DNA of 64,000 nucleotides from Paenibacillus puerhi (GCF_009846885.1 NZ_WUWM01000008.1:62001-126000); one strand, 5' to 3'; counted from the first letter of the stretch, positions 51,291 to 61,155 are shown. A program made the numbers and translations. The notes: generated from the letters alone by a model not told the origin.

Positions 51291-54200
51291 ATGAAAAGCA
51301 TGCTTACGTCAACATGGGAACCGCCGCAGCCGCACGGCGGGGAGGGAGGGAATTCCTCCACGACAGAGGTTATTCGCGAATTGCGGGATCGTATGATCGA
51401 AGCCGGCGATTGGGATCATGCGGATAAGGTAGCGCAATTGCTGGAAAAAGCCCGGAGCGGGCGGCTCAATATGGCCTTCTGCGGCCACTTCTCGGCAGGC
51501 AAGTCCAGTTTGATCAATCGGCTGTGCGGACACCAGCTGCTGCCGTCAAGTCCCATTCCTACGAGTGCGAACATCGTCAGTATCGCCAGCGGAGAACCCG
51601 GTGCGACGGTCTGGTATCATCGTAAAGCGGAGGATGGGCAGGCGCGATCGGAGCATGTGCCGCTCGAGCAGCTGGCGGAGCACTGCCGCAACGGAGAAGC
51701 GGTAGAGACTATCGATATCACCTATCCGATCCCGATGCTTCAAGACCGGGCCGCACTGCTCGACACTCCGGGGATCGATTCGACTGACGATGCGCATCAA
51801 TTGTCTACGGAATCCGCGCTGCATCTAGCTGATGTCGTCTTCTATGTCATGGATTACAATCATGTGCTGTCCGAGGTCAATCTCGGGTTTACTAAGAAAA
51901 TGGTGGAGTGGGGCAAACCTCTTTACTTGATCGTCAACATGATCGATAAGCATAGAGAGCAGGAGGTTGCGCTCGAAGCGTACAAAGCGGGAGTGAAAGA
52001 AGCGTTTGCCAGCTGGGGGGTCCGCCCGGACGGCATTCTGTACACATCCGTGAAGATGCCGGACCATCCTGCCAGCGAATGGGATAAGCTGGATTGGTTA
52101 TTCGCCGGCTTAATCGAGCGTCGTGAGGAACTGGTCCGTCAGAGCCTGGAGAAGTCGGCCCGGGCGCTGGCTTTGGCGCATGCCGCCAAGCTGGAAGAGG
52201 ACGGCGAACCGGCCAAGGAAGCGCTGCGTACGAGGCTCGCCGAGGACGAGGCGTCCGGCTCGGCCCAGGCGGAATACGCCGAAGCGAGCGGCGAGCTGCG
52301 CAGGCTGGAGGCGCTGCCGGCTCAGCTGATGACGCAGCTGCGGGGTGAACTGAACGCGCTGCTGGACAATGCGAACGTGACGCCCGCCTCGACGCGCGAT
52401 CTGGCGAACGCTTATCTCGACAGCCGCAGGCCGGGCTTCAAGGTCGGCTGGCTTGGAGCGGCTGCCAAGACGGCTGCCGAGCGCGAACAACGGCTCCAGG
52501 CGCTAACCAAGGATATAGCCTCTCAGGCACAGACGCAGATCGCACGGCATGTGCAGCAAACCGTCAAGCTGCGGCTGGAAGGTCATGGCTTACCGCCTGA
52601 GCGCCTTAACGAGGCTGCCGGTGCCATTGTATTTGAGATTACACCCGAGTGGCTGGCCTCACAGGTTAATGAAGCTGCTGTCTTTGGAGGCGAATACACG
52701 CTTACCTATTCCCGGCAAATTGCGGCGGAGCTCAAATCCGCTTATCGGAAGCGGGCGGTCGCTGCGGTCGAGGAGCTAACTGCTGAGCTGGACGCAGCGC
52801 TCCGCATGAAATGCGAGGAGCTGGCCGCTCAACTGGCCGAGCTGGAGACGCGGCTCGTGGCGTTCCGCGAGCTCGAGCGGCTGGAGCAGGCCGACGCCGC
52901 ATACCGCGAGGCGCTGCTGGCGCCGCTGCCGGTGAGCGCGGCGCCCGAGCTGCCTTCGCCGGAGGCGGCGCCCCGGGCAGCGGCAGTCGCTGCCGGGCAG
53001 CCGCAGCCGGCAGCGGCCGCGCCGGCGCTGGCCTGGCTGGCCGCTGACGCGGCCGCAGCCGGCGATGGCGCGCAGACGCTCGCCGCCGGCGGTCACCGCG
53101 ACAGGCTGCGCGAGACGGCTGCGCGGCTGCAAGCCGCGGCGGAGGAGCTTAGCAGCCTGTCCGCGCTGCGATCGGTTCGCCGCTCCTTGCTGGAGAAGGC
53201 GGAGCGCCTCAGCGGCAATCGCTTTACCATCGCGCTGTTCGGCGCGTTCAGCGCGGGCAAGTCATCGTTCGCCAACGCGCTGATCGGCGAACGCGTCTTG
53301 CCAGTATCGCCGAACCCGACGACAGCGGCGATCAATAAGATCATGCCGCCGGAGCCGGAAGCCGGCTGGCCTCACGGGACCGCCAAGGTGCGGATGAAGA
53401 GCCGCGAGCGGCTTGTCGACGATGTGATCTACTCGCTGGAGGCGCTGGGCGCCAAAGCGGAGACGATGGAGCAGGCGCTTCAAGCGATTGCAGGCCTGGA
53501 GGCCGACCGCATCCCGGGTAAGGGCAAGCCGCATTACGCCTTCCTGCGGGCTGTGCTGCAGGGCTGGGACGCGATGAATGGGCTGCTCGGGCAGGATCTG
53601 AAGATCACGGCCGAGGAGTTCGGCGCTTATGCCGCCGAGGAAGCGAAATCCTGCTTCGTTGAGCTGATCGAGCTCTATTATACAAATCCCTTGACCGAGC
53701 AGGGCATTGTACTTGTCGATACGCCGGGAGCCGATTCGATTAATGCGCGGCATACCGGGGTCGCTTTCGACTATATCAAGAATGCGGATGCGATCTTGTT
53801 TGTCACTTACTACAACCATGCCTTCTCCCATGCCGATAAGCAGTTTCTGCTTCAGCTCGGCCGGGTGAAGGAAAGCTTCGAGCTCGATAAAATGTTCTTC
53901 ATCGTCAATGCGGCCGATCTGGCTTCCTCTGCCGAGGAGCTTGAGGGCGTTGTCGGTCACGTAGAAAGCAACCTGCTGCAGCATGGAATCCGGCATCCAA
54001 GAATATATCCGTTGTCGAGCTATTATGCGCTGGAAGGGAAGCAAATGCGCGACGAAGCATTGACCGTGCAGTCGGGCATCTCCGCCTTCGAGCGGGACTT
54101 TATCCGATTCACCTTCGACGAGCTGACGGATATGGCCGTGCAGGCCGGACAATCGGATATTAGGCGTGCGGCAGAGACGCTCCAGCGATGGATCGAGGGC

Positions 54201-54986
54201 GCGCGCTCGGATGCAGCCGTGCGCGGGGAGCAGAGCGCTGCGCTTCGAATCGCCTTGCAAGCGGGCGTAAACCGCTTGGAGCGGGCTTCCGGCGAAGCCG
54301 ATACGACCGAGCTGTCAAAGGAAATACAGGAGCTCCTGTATTATGTGAAGCAGCGTGCGACATACCGGTTCGGTGAGCTGTTCAACGTTGCCTTTAACCC
54401 TTCACTGTTCAACGATGACCCGCGGGATACCAAAACTGTGCTGCAATCTGCCTGGGAGGACCTGAGACGGATGATCTCCTTCGATCTGTCCCAGGAAATT
54501 CTCGCTACAACGCTGCGCGTCGAGAACAAGATCAACCGAATGGCTAAGCAGGCGGTAGACGTGTGGACGTCGAGGCTGCGCGAGGACATCCCGTCGTTCG
54601 AGCCCTCGGGCTTTGAAGCGTTCAAGCTCTCGACTCCCGATCTGCATGAGATACTGGAGGCCGACGAGATTCAGGCCAAGTGGCTCGCTTCCTATTTCAA
54701 GAATACGAAGCAGTTCTACGAAGGTGAGGGCAAATCCCAGCTGAGACGTGATCTGGAAGCGAAGCTGGTCGAGCCGATGACCCGCTTCACGGAGGCGCAG
54801 GCCGCCCAACTGGAGGCCGCCTATGCCGATCAGCTGCGCCGGGTCGTGGCTGCTCTCGCCGGACAGTGGACGGCCGATCTGGAGGAGCATGTAGCCGGGC
54901 AGCTGGAGGCGCTCGATATGAAGCTGGATATGCAAGCCATGCAGGAGAAGCACAGTCGCCTGCTCCGTTTCCTGGTCTCATCCTGA
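51291..54986 (+). CDS. dynA: Double dynamin-like GTPase DynA (YpbR-like)
   Basis: The 1231-residue protein contains two dynamin-family GTPase modules in tandem, as in B. subtilis DynA/YpbR, which tethers and fuses membranes and helps against phage and pore stress. P-loop 1 is GHFSAGKS at residues 65-72, with DTPGID near 163. P-loop 2 is GAFSAGKS at 651-658, with DTPGAD near 808. Helical stalk regions follow each GTPase. Residues about 540-610 between the modules are an Ala/Pro-rich low-complexity linker with very high GC. SD GAGGAGAAGG. A strong terminator follows. Confidence 0.92.
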   Translation: MKSMLTSTWEPPQPHGGEGGNSSTTEVIRELRDRMIEAGDWDHADKVAQLLEKARSGRLNMAFCGHFSAGKSSLINRLCGHQLLPSSPIPTSANIVSIASGEPGATVWYHRKAEDGQARSEHVPLEQLAEHCRNGEAVETIDITYPIPMLQDRAALLDTPGIDSTDDAHQLSTESALHLADVVFYVMDYNHVLSEVNLGFTKKMVEWGKPLYLIVNMIDKHREQEVALEAYKAGVKEAFASWGVRPDGILYTSVKMPDHPASEWDKLDWLFAGLIERREELVRQSLEKSARALALAHAAKLEEDGEPAKEALRTRLAEDEASGSAQAEYAEASGELRRLEALPAQLMTQLRGELNALLDNANVTPASTRDLANAYLDSRRPGFKVGWLGAAAKTAAEREQRLQALTKDIASQAQTQIARHVQQTVKLRLEGHGLPPERLNEAAGAIVFEITPEWLASQVNEAAVFGGEYTLTYSRQIAAELKSAYRKRAVAAVEELTAELDAALRMKCEELAAQLAELETRLVAFRELERLEQADAAYREALLAPLPVSAAPELPSPEAAPRAAAVAAGQPQPAAAAPALAWLAADAAAAGDGAQTLAAGGHRDRLRETAARLQAAAEELSSLSALRSVRRSLLEKAERLSGNRFTIALFGAFSAGKSSFANALIGERVLPVSPNPTTAAINKIMPPEPEAGWPHGTAKVRMKSRERLVDDVIYSLEALGAKAETMEQALQAIAGLEADRIPGKGKPHYAFLRAVLQGWDAMNGLLGQDLKITAEEFGAYAAEEAKSCFVELIELYYTNPLTEQGIVLVDTPGADSINARHTGVAFDYIKNADAILFVTYYNHAFSHADKQFLLQLGRVKESFELDKMFFIVNAADLASSAEELEGVVGHVESNLLQHGIRHPRIYPLSSYYALEGKQMRDEALTVQSGISAFERDFIRFTFDELTDMAVQAGQSDIRRAAETLQRWIEGARSDAAVRGEQSAALRIALQAGVNRLERASGEADTTELSKEIQELLYYVKQRATYRFGELFNVAFNPSLFNDDPRDTKTVLQSAWEDLRRMISFDLSQEILATTLRVENKINRMAKQAVDVWTSRLREDIPSFEPSGFEAFKLSTPDLHEILEADEIQAKWLASYFKNTKQFYEGEGKSQLRRDLEAKLVEPMTRFTEAQAAQLEAAYADQLRRVVAALAGQWTADLEEHVAGQLEALDMKLDMQAMQEKHSRLLRFLVSS

Positions 54987-55018
54987 TTATAACGATAAGC
55001 TGATCCACGATAAGCTCA

Positions 55019-55062
55019 GAGTGGCGGCGCGCAGACAACGAATCTGCGTGACCGCCTCTTTT
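55019..55062 (+). terminator. Terminator after dynA
   Basis: GGCGGCGCGCAGA (55023-55035) pairs with TCTGCGTG-A-CCGCC (55043-55056), with one bulged A and one G-U pair. Weaker flanking pairs and TCTTTT follow. Confidence 0.85.
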
Positions 55063-55648
55063 GGGTGCTTGATTCCGGTGGTGTGCGTTTGCGCCTGGAC
55101 TCATCATTCGGATAGGAATGATCGGGGGCGCTCTCCCTATGCATCGCTGCCGGGAGGCCTAATTTTTCGATAAAGAAGCGAAGTCGTAAACGGGTATAAG
55201 CAAAAAAGGAAGAATTCGTGAAAGGGCTTACAATGGACTGAAACGGTCTTAAACGGACGAAAAAGATGGGTACAGTTCACTAAATCTCGAGATACGGGGA
55301 TTTTCCCCTACATAAGCAAGTTTATGCATAGGAACCCTGTTGCCCTGTGCTAGAGTAGATGGTAAACTCCATACAATAACTAAAAACTTACGAAAATTGT
55401 CACACATTCGGAAAGGAAGGGGATCCCGAAAGCCCATTAGAAGAACGTGAGGCTGTGCAGCAAGCTGGAGAAAAGCATGGGTCTGTGCAGGTTATTCGAG
55501 CTGTCCAAATCGCCTCATGCTTTAGTGCTTTAACGCAAAAAAACAAGCAGGCTTCAGAGGCTTACCAAAAATCGACGGCTGCAAAGGACGATCCTACCCT
55601 TGCCTGATGGATACAGCGGGCGGACGTCCGGGAGGAGGAGCAAGCAAG
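55063..55648 (+). other. Long leader/intergenic region before the ABC exporter operon
   Basis: This 586-base stretch has no gene I can support. It holds a GGGG-ATTTT-CCCC hairpin (55297-55309) and a CATAA/TTATG hairpin just after. AGCATG (55474-55479) and CATGCT (55516-55521) bracket a large stem region. Two short frames are possible: GTG 55447-55533, and within it ATG 55477 (18 codons, GGAG six bases upstream). In B. subtilis the comparable exporter bmrCD is controlled by a leader peptide, so attenuation is possible here, but nothing proves it. I see no known riboswitch. Confidence 0.4.
55340..55368 (+). promoter_or_regulatory. Weak candidate promoter for the ABC exporter operon
   Basis: TTGCCC (55340-55345) and TAAACT (55363-55368) are 17 bases apart. 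It would leave a transcribed leader of about 275 bases. Confidence 0.4.
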
Positions 55649-57532
55649 ATGCATGTGTTTAATCAGCTTAGAGAGTATTACTGGTCGGAGCGAAGGTACT
55701 TTTTTATTTCGATACTTTGTTTGATGACGGTTACAGGACTAGGGCTTGTCTACCCCAATCTGTTCCGTTACTTGATCGACAATGTCATTGCCAACGAACG
55801 CTACGAGGAAGTGCCGCTGCTTGCGGTCTCGGTATTCGCAGTCATGGCCTTGAAGGCAACCTTCCAGTTCCTCCACGGCTCCTTCAGTGCCAAGCTGGGC
55901 AATCAGACGGCATATAATCTGCGTGAAGCGCTCTATCGCAAGCTGCAATTCTTGTCTTTTCAGTATTACGACAAGGCCAGGACCGGCGACCTCATGTCGA
56001 GACTGACAGCCGATTTGCAGGCGGTTCGGGATTTTGTCGGCTTTGGCTTCGTTCAAATTCTGAACGTGTTTATGATGTTCACCTTCGGGATGCTCATGAT
56101 GCTGTCCATCAATTGGCAGCTAACGCTGATTACGCTGGCGGCCATGCCCTTCCTCGTATTCACGGCGATCCGCTTTGAGGGACGCATTCATCCGGCTTTC
56201 CGCCTGATCCGGAAATCGATGAGCACCATGACGACTACCGTGCAGGAAAATATTACGGGCGTCAGAACCGTCAAATCATTTGCCCGCGAGCCGCATGAAA
56301 TCGAGAAATTCGCGGAGCGGAACACGGACTACAAGGACAATAACGTGATAACCTCGGGCATATGGGCCAAGTTTTTCCCCTTAATGGAATTGTTCGCGAA
56401 TCTCAGCATTGTCCTTCTGCTCGGTGCAGGCGGCTGGATGGCGATTAACGAAATCGTCACGCTCGGCGAGCTGGTTGCCTTCTATAGCCTCGTCGGTTAT
56501 ATTATTCAGCCCATGTGGGGCATCGGCTTTCATATCAATAACTTCACCCAGTCGAAAGCGGCCGGCGAGCGTTTGCTGGAAATCCTGCATCAATATGTTC
56601 ATGTGAAAAATAAAGAACATGCGCGAGTGCTCGATCCGGAAAAGGTTCAGGGCCATGTCCGCTTCGAAGGGGTTACATTCGCCTACGGCGAGTCGCAGAA
56701 GGCGGCTGTCGAAGATTTCAACCTCGACGCTCCGGCGGGTTCCGTTATCGGTCTGCTTGGCGGAACAGGCTCGGGCAAATCTACGATCATTCAATTGTTG
56801 TTCCGCGCCTATCAGGCGAAGCAGGGACGTATCACGCTGGATGGCCAGGATATTCGCGACGTCACGCTGGAAAGCTTGAGGAGTCAAATGGCGGTTGTCT
56901 TTCAGGAAACGTTCCTCTTTTCCTCGACGATCCGCAACAATATCGCGTATGGGGTAGAGGATGTTACCCAGGAGCAGATCGAGCAGGCGGCGCGTCTGTC
57001 CAAGGCGCATGACTTCATCATGGAGCTGCCTCTTGGGTATGACACCGTTGTCGGAGAGCGCGGACTTGGTCTCTCAGGCGGTCAGAAGCAGCGGATTGCG
57101 ATCGCCAGAGCCTTGCTGCTGAATCCCAAGATTTTGATTCTGGATGACGCTACGAGCGCTGTCGATATGGAAACCGAGCACGAGATTCAACAGGGCTTTC
57201 AGGAAGTGATGAAGGACCGGACTACGTTCATCATCGCTCACCGGATTTCATCGCTTAAGCATGCCGATGAGATCATCGTCCTGGACCATGGGAAGGTCGT
57301 ACAGCGGGGCACTCATGAGCAGCTCATGAAGGTGCCTGGCCCCTATCTGGATACGTACAATATCCAGTTCTCCGACCAGCCGGTGCTGTCGCTTGACGCA
57401 GAGCCCGCTTCGATCGGAAAGCCCTCCTACGGCGGAGGCCATGTCCAGCAGGCAGCGGAGGAAGAGCAGCAGACGCAGCGGGAATCCGCGGCTGCCAGCT
57501 CGTATACGAAACGGAGGGGACTGGTCACGTGA
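55649..57532 (+). CDS. ABC exporter half-transporter, degenerate-site subunit
   Basis: ATG 55649 follows GGGAGGAGGAG. The roughly 627-residue protein has a six-helix ABC exporter membrane domain (about residues 1-310) and a C-terminal ATPase. Walker A is GGTGSGKST at 371-379, the signature is a canonical LSGGQ at 475-479, and Walker B ends in Asp499. The next residue, normally the catalytic glutamate, is Asp500. With its partner this forms a heterodimeric multidrug or lipid exporter of the BmrCD/YheIH type. The C-terminal 40 residues are Gln/Ala/Glu-rich. The stop overlaps the next gene. Confidence 0.9.
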   Translation: MHVFNQLREYYWSERRYFFISILCLMTVTGLGLVYPNLFRYLIDNVIANERYEEVPLLAVSVFAVMALKATFQFLHGSFSAKLGNQTAYNLREALYRKLQFLSFQYYDKARTGDLMSRLTADLQAVRDFVGFGFVQILNVFMMFTFGMLMMLSINWQLTLITLAAMPFLVFTAIRFEGRIHPAFRLIRKSMSTMTTTVQENITGVRTVKSFAREPHEIEKFAERNTDYKDNNVITSGIWAKFFPLMELFANLSIVLLLGAGGWMAINEIVTLGELVAFYSLVGYIIQPMWGIGFHINNFTQSKAAGERLLEILHQYVHVKNKEHARVLDPEKVQGHVRFEGVTFAYGESQKAAVEDFNLDAPAGSVIGLLGGTGSGKSTIIQLLFRAYQAKQGRITLDGQDIRDVTLESLRSQMAVVFQETFLFSSTIRNNIAYGVEDVTQEQIEQAARLSKAHDFIMELPLGYDTVVGERGLGLSGGQKQRIAIARALLLNPKILILDDATSAVDMETEHEIQQGFQEVMKDRTTFIIAHRISSLKHADEIIVLDHGKVVQRGTHEQLMKVPGPYLDTYNIQFSDQPVLSLDAEPASIGKPSYGGGHVQQAAEEEQQTQRESAAASSYTKRRGLVT

Positions 57533-59376
57533 GCTCGTCATCCCATACCAATAAAGGCTCGTCGGCAGAAGCCGAAGAGAAAGTAAGATCCAGGTTCGTC
57601 TATCAGGACGACGAAGATATGGACAAGGGCTTCGACTGGGTCCAGGTCCGCCGGGTCGGAAAGTACATGAAGCCGTATGCGAAGCAAATGGTGCCGATTA
57701 TTCTGGTCATGATGGTCGTCGGAGCCATTACGAAGCTGCTGAACCCGCTGTTGCTTGCCTATGCCATCGACCATGCGATCAAGGACAAAAACAGCGCGCA
57801 GCTCGGGTATATCGTGCTCGGCATGCTGGGGCTGTACATCGTGCAGTGGTTAGCCAACAATTATCGCATCCGCTACACGAATATGATCGGACAACGCGTG
57901 ATTTACGATTTGCGCGACGATTTGTTCAGCCATATTCAGCAGCTTTCGTTCCGCTTTTTCGATAAGCGTCCTGCCGGAGCGATCCTGGTTCGCATCACCA
58001 ATTATGTGAACTCTCTTCAGGATTTGCTGACGAACGGCGTCGTCAATCTGATGATCGATTGTGTACAACTGATCGGTATCATCGCTATTCTGCTGATTTA
58101 CAACTGGAAGCTCGGCTTGGCGATCATGATAACGGTTCCGATCATGTTCCTCGTATCGACGAAGGTACGTTTGCATATCCGCAGAGCGTGGCAGGTCGTG
58201 CAGCTGAAGACATCGCGGATCAACTCGCACTTGAATGAGTGTATTCAGGGGATCAAGGTCACTCAAGCCTATACCCAGGAGAAAGCGAACATGGCTTTCT
58301 TTGAGGATATGAACCAGGATAACCAACGTGCGTGGAACCGGGCTTCGACCTTGAACCAATCCTTTAACCCGATTATCGAGGTGACGGGAGCGATCGGGTA
58401 TTTCATCCTCTTCTTGTTCGGCTCCTATCTCGTCATGAAGGGAGAGATCACGGTCGGCATTCTGGTTGCGTTCGGCGCTTATATCAGCCAGTTCTGGGAG
58501 CCGATTAACCGGCTTGGACAAATGTACTCGCAGATGCTGATCGCTATGGCCTCGTCGGAGCGCATCTTTGAATTTATCGACGAGCAGCCGAATGTGGCGG
58601 AACGCCCGGATGCCCGCCGTTTGCCGGCCATCGAAGGCAATATCGAATTTGAGGGAATCGAGTTCGAATACGAGCCGGGACGTCATGCGCTGAAGCAGAT
58701 CAACCTGAGCGTCAAAGCGGGATCGTCCATCGCACTTGTCGGTCATACCGGCTCTGGCAAAAGCACGATCATCAACCTGCTCTGCCGGTTCTATGACGTG
58801 ACGGCAGGCCGTATACGGATCGACGGGCATGACATTCGCGATGTGACCCTGCACAGTCTGCGCTCCCAGATCGGTATCGTGCTGCAGGATACGTTTATTT
58901 TCTCCGGGACGATTCGCGATAATATCCGGTTCGGGCGACTCGACGCGACGGATGAAGAAGTGGAAGCCGCGGCCAAAGCCGTGCGCGCCCACGAATTTAT
59001 CGTCGATCTGCCGCTTGGCTACGACACGGAGGTACAGGAGCGGGGGAATGTGCTGTCCATGGGGCAGCGCCAGTTGCTTTCGTTCGCTAGGGCGCTGTTG
59101 GCCGACCCTCAAGTCTTGATTTTGGATGAAGCGACCGCAAGCATAGATACCGAGACGGAAGTGAAAATCCAAGAGGCGCTGCAGACGCTGCTGGCCGGCC
59201 GTACCTCCTTCATCATCGCTCACAGACTGTCGACGATCCGCCATGCCGATCAAATCGTCGTTTTGGATCATGGCGAAATTAAGGAGCAGGGCAGCCACGA
59301 GGAATTGATCGCGAGACAAGGCGTTTACTATGGCTTGATTCAGGCGCAGTACCGTTTTTTACAGGAGACGGGCTAA
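57529..59376 (+). CDS. ABC exporter half-transporter, catalytic-site subunit
   Basis: The GTG start overlaps the previous stop. The 615-residue protein has an extra N-terminal cytoplasmic stretch of about 40 residues, six transmembrane helices, and an ATPase domain. Walker A is GHTGSGKST at 405-413 and the catalytic Glu534 is in LDEATASID. The signature is the non-canonical LSMGQ (509-513). This complements the first subunit: its own Walker motifs and the LSGGQ of the partner form the competent site, while its LSMGQ faces the Asp500 site. The cargo cannot be inferred. Confidence 0.91.
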   Translation: MSSSSHTNKGSSAEAEEKVRSRFVYQDDEDMDKGFDWVQVRRVGKYMKPYAKQMVPIILVMMVVGAITKLLNPLLLAYAIDHAIKDKNSAQLGYIVLGMLGLYIVQWLANNYRIRYTNMIGQRVIYDLRDDLFSHIQQLSFRFFDKRPAGAILVRITNYVNSLQDLLTNGVVNLMIDCVQLIGIIAILLIYNWKLGLAIMITVPIMFLVSTKVRLHIRRAWQVVQLKTSRINSHLNECIQGIKVTQAYTQEKANMAFFEDMNQDNQRAWNRASTLNQSFNPIIEVTGAIGYFILFLFGSYLVMKGEITVGILVAFGAYISQFWEPINRLGQMYSQMLIAMASSERIFEFIDEQPNVAERPDARRLPAIEGNIEFEGIEFEYEPGRHALKQINLSVKAGSSIALVGHTGSGKSTIINLLCRFYDVTAGRIRIDGHDIRDVTLHSLRSQIGIVLQDTFIFSGTIRDNIRFGRLDATDEEVEAAAKAVRAHEFIVDLPLGYDTEVQERGNVLSMGQRQLLSFARALLADPQVLILDEATASIDTETEVKIQEALQTLLAGRTSFIIAHRLSTIRHADQIVVLDHGEIKEQGSHEELIARQGVYYGLIQAQYRFLQETG

Positions 59377-59404
59377 GCGTCAAATAACCGAATGAAGGTA
59401 AAGA

Positions 59405-59450
59405 AACCCCTGATTGGCCTCGATTTTCGGGCTATCGGGGGTTGTTTTTT
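59405..59450 (+). terminator. Terminator of the ABC exporter operon
   Basis: AACCCCTGAT (59405-59414) pairs with ATCGGGGGTT (59434-59443), including one G-U pair, followed by a G and six Ts. Confidence 0.88.
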
Positions 59451-59533
59451 GCTTATTATTGTCTTATCGGGAACGCGCCGTCATATACTGGAGAAGGGCG
59501 TTGCCAGTTAGGATCATCGACCGGGAATACGGT

Positions 59534-59557
59534 CAGTCAGCCAGTCGGCCAGTCAGC
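59534..59557 (+). repeat. Three tandem 8-bp repeats
   Basis: CAGTCAGC, CAGTCGGC and CAGTCAGC lie head to tail in the untranslated region, 28 bases before the start of the M23 gene. The tract could change copy number by slippage. Being non-coding, such changes would alter leader length only. Confidence 0.8.
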
Positions 59558-59584
59558 AAAAACGCAATCAGGGGGGAGATAACG

Positions 59585-61063
59585 TTGAGGATACCTTCAC
59601 GCAGATGGGGAAAAACGTTAGGAACCATTCAATGGGTTACGGCCTTTGCTGTCATTGCCGCTGTCGTGTTGACGGGACGCTGGTTCGTCAAGGCTCAAGT
59701 CGCCAGCCGCTTCGATGTTTTTCTGGATGATCAGCTGCTCGGTACAGTAAGCGACCCGGATGTGGTGAAAAAGTGGAAAATGGAAAAATACAGGGAGCTG
59801 GAACGCCAATATACGTCGATGAGGGTTACTTCCAACTTGGAGAGCCTTCATTTCGTTGATAGCCCCCATACCGGCGGCACGATTGACGACGATGCGGTAC
59901 TCGCTGTACTGAGCCGCAATGCCGTTTATTATTTATACGCGACAGAAATACGGATTGACGGCGCCACGATCGGGTTCGTCAAGGATACGGGAACTGCGGC
60001 TGAGCTGCTGGAGCATATCAAAGCTCCCTATACGTCCGGAGTGGCGGACGCGTCACCTGATGCACCCCCCCTCAAGGAGGAAGAAGGGAAGCGCAAAGGG
60101 GTACACATCTTGTCTTTGAACGACCATATGGCTGCAGAGGCAAACCGGAAGGTCACGACTGCCTTTGTCCAGGAGGTCCAACTGATTGAAACCATCGCTC
60201 AGCCCGGCCAAATCGAATCGTCTTCCGCCGTATTGAAGCGGATTTTGGCGGGGAAAGGGCAGAGCCTTACTTATACCGTACAAGCGGGGGACTGCTTGTC
60301 GGTCATTGCGCTGAAGCACCAAATTCCTCTCCAGACGCTGCGCGCGAATAACCCGCAGGTAAAGGGGGATTTTATCCGCATCGGACAACAGCTGCAGCTC
60401 ACCGTTCAACAGCCATTACTGACGGTGAAAATGACCGAGCTTAGAACGGAGCAATCCAAGGTGCCCAGCGGGGTCGTTTATGAAAAGGACGACACGCTGA
60501 AAACGGGCGTTATTCAAATTGTCTCGCAGGGCAAGCCCGGGTTGAAAAAGGTAACGATCCAATCCGTACACATCAATGGCGAATTAACGGAAGAACGGGC
60601 GGTGGCTGAGGAGCTGCTGCAGGCGCCTGTGCAGACGGTTGTGAAGCAAGGCACTAAAAAAACGCCCGGCGCAGGCTCGGGCCAATTCGCGATGCCTGTG
60701 CTTCGCGGGGAAGTATCAAGCCAATTCGGGCTTCGTTGGGGCAAAACGCATAAGGGCACCGACTTTGTATCTGAGCAGAAGGGGATTCTGGCTTCGGATA
60801 GCGGCTCCGTATCCTTTGCCGGCTGGAAAAGCGGCTACGGCAACTGCATCATCATCGATCACAAGAACGGATATGAAACGTTATACGGGCATTTGAGCAA
60901 AATAGATGTCAAGGAAGGCGATGCGGTTGCCAAAGGAGAGAAAATCGGAGTTATGGGCAGCACCGGCAATTCGACCGGCATTCATTTGCATTTCGAAATT
61001 ATTCAGGACGGGGCTCAGCAAAACCCGCTCAAATACTTGAGCAAAAGCAGCCATTCGAGCTGA
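59585..61063 (+). CDS. Membrane-anchored M23 endopeptidase with LysM and G5 domains
   Basis: I place the start at TTG 59585, after a very strong GGGGGGAG SD. The open frame continues upstream to 59414 but would cross the tandem repeats and the preceding terminator. The 492-residue protein has an N-terminal membrane segment (VTAFAVIAAVVLTG), a region to about residue 220, a LysM domain (YTVQAGDCLSVIALKHQ to about 275), a G5 domain (to about 360), and a C-terminal M23 domain. Metal-site motifs are HKGTDF and HLHFE. The layout resembles spore- or wall-directed endopeptidases of Paenibacillus. It probably cuts peptidoglycan cross-bridges outside the membrane. Confidence 0.9.
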   Translation: MRIPSRRWGKTLGTIQWVTAFAVIAAVVLTGRWFVKAQVASRFDVFLDDQLLGTVSDPDVVKKWKMEKYRELERQYTSMRVTSNLESLHFVDSPHTGGTIDDDAVLAVLSRNAVYYLYATEIRIDGATIGFVKDTGTAAELLEHIKAPYTSGVADASPDAPPLKEEEGKRKGVHILSLNDHMAAEANRKVTTAFVQEVQLIETIAQPGQIESSSAVLKRILAGKGQSLTYTVQAGDCLSVIALKHQIPLQTLRANNPQVKGDFIRIGQQLQLTVQQPLLTVKMTELRTEQSKVPSGVVYEKDDTLKTGVIQIVSQGKPGLKKVTIQSVHINGELTEERAVAEELLQAPVQTVVKQGTKKTPGAGSGQFAMPVLRGEVSSQFGLRWGKTHKGTDFVSEQKGILASDSGSVSFAGWKSGYGNCIIIDHKNGYETLYGHLSKIDVKEGDAVAKGEKIGVMGSTGNSTGIHLHFEIIQDGAQQNPLKYLSKSSHSS

Positions 61064-61121
61064 AGCTCAACCGCGTAGACGGGAGACGCTTCATCGAATC
61101 GGACAACCTTCTTATCCAAGG

Positions 61122-61155
61122 CGTTTTCGGCGGAATATCCGGGAACGTCTTTTTT
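61122..61155 (+). terminator. Terminator after the M23 gene
   Basis: CGTTTTCGG (61122-61130) pairs with CCGGGAACG (61139-61147), including two G-U pairs, followed by TCTTTTTT. Confidence 0.78.

Noticed and set aside
55380-55610. A 75-codon open frame before the ABC genes
   Set aside because: It has no ATG and only internal GTG codons without usable SD sequences.
57850-59319. A 489-codon minus-strand open frame opposite the second ABC subunit
   Set aside because: Shadow of a confident ABC transporter gene; the composition is unlike a protein (Asp/Arg/His-rich, no hydrophobic core).
59414-59584. N-terminal extension of the M23 protein from 59414
   Set aside because: It begins inside the ABC operon terminator and crosses the tandem repeats; TTG 59585 has a far better SD.
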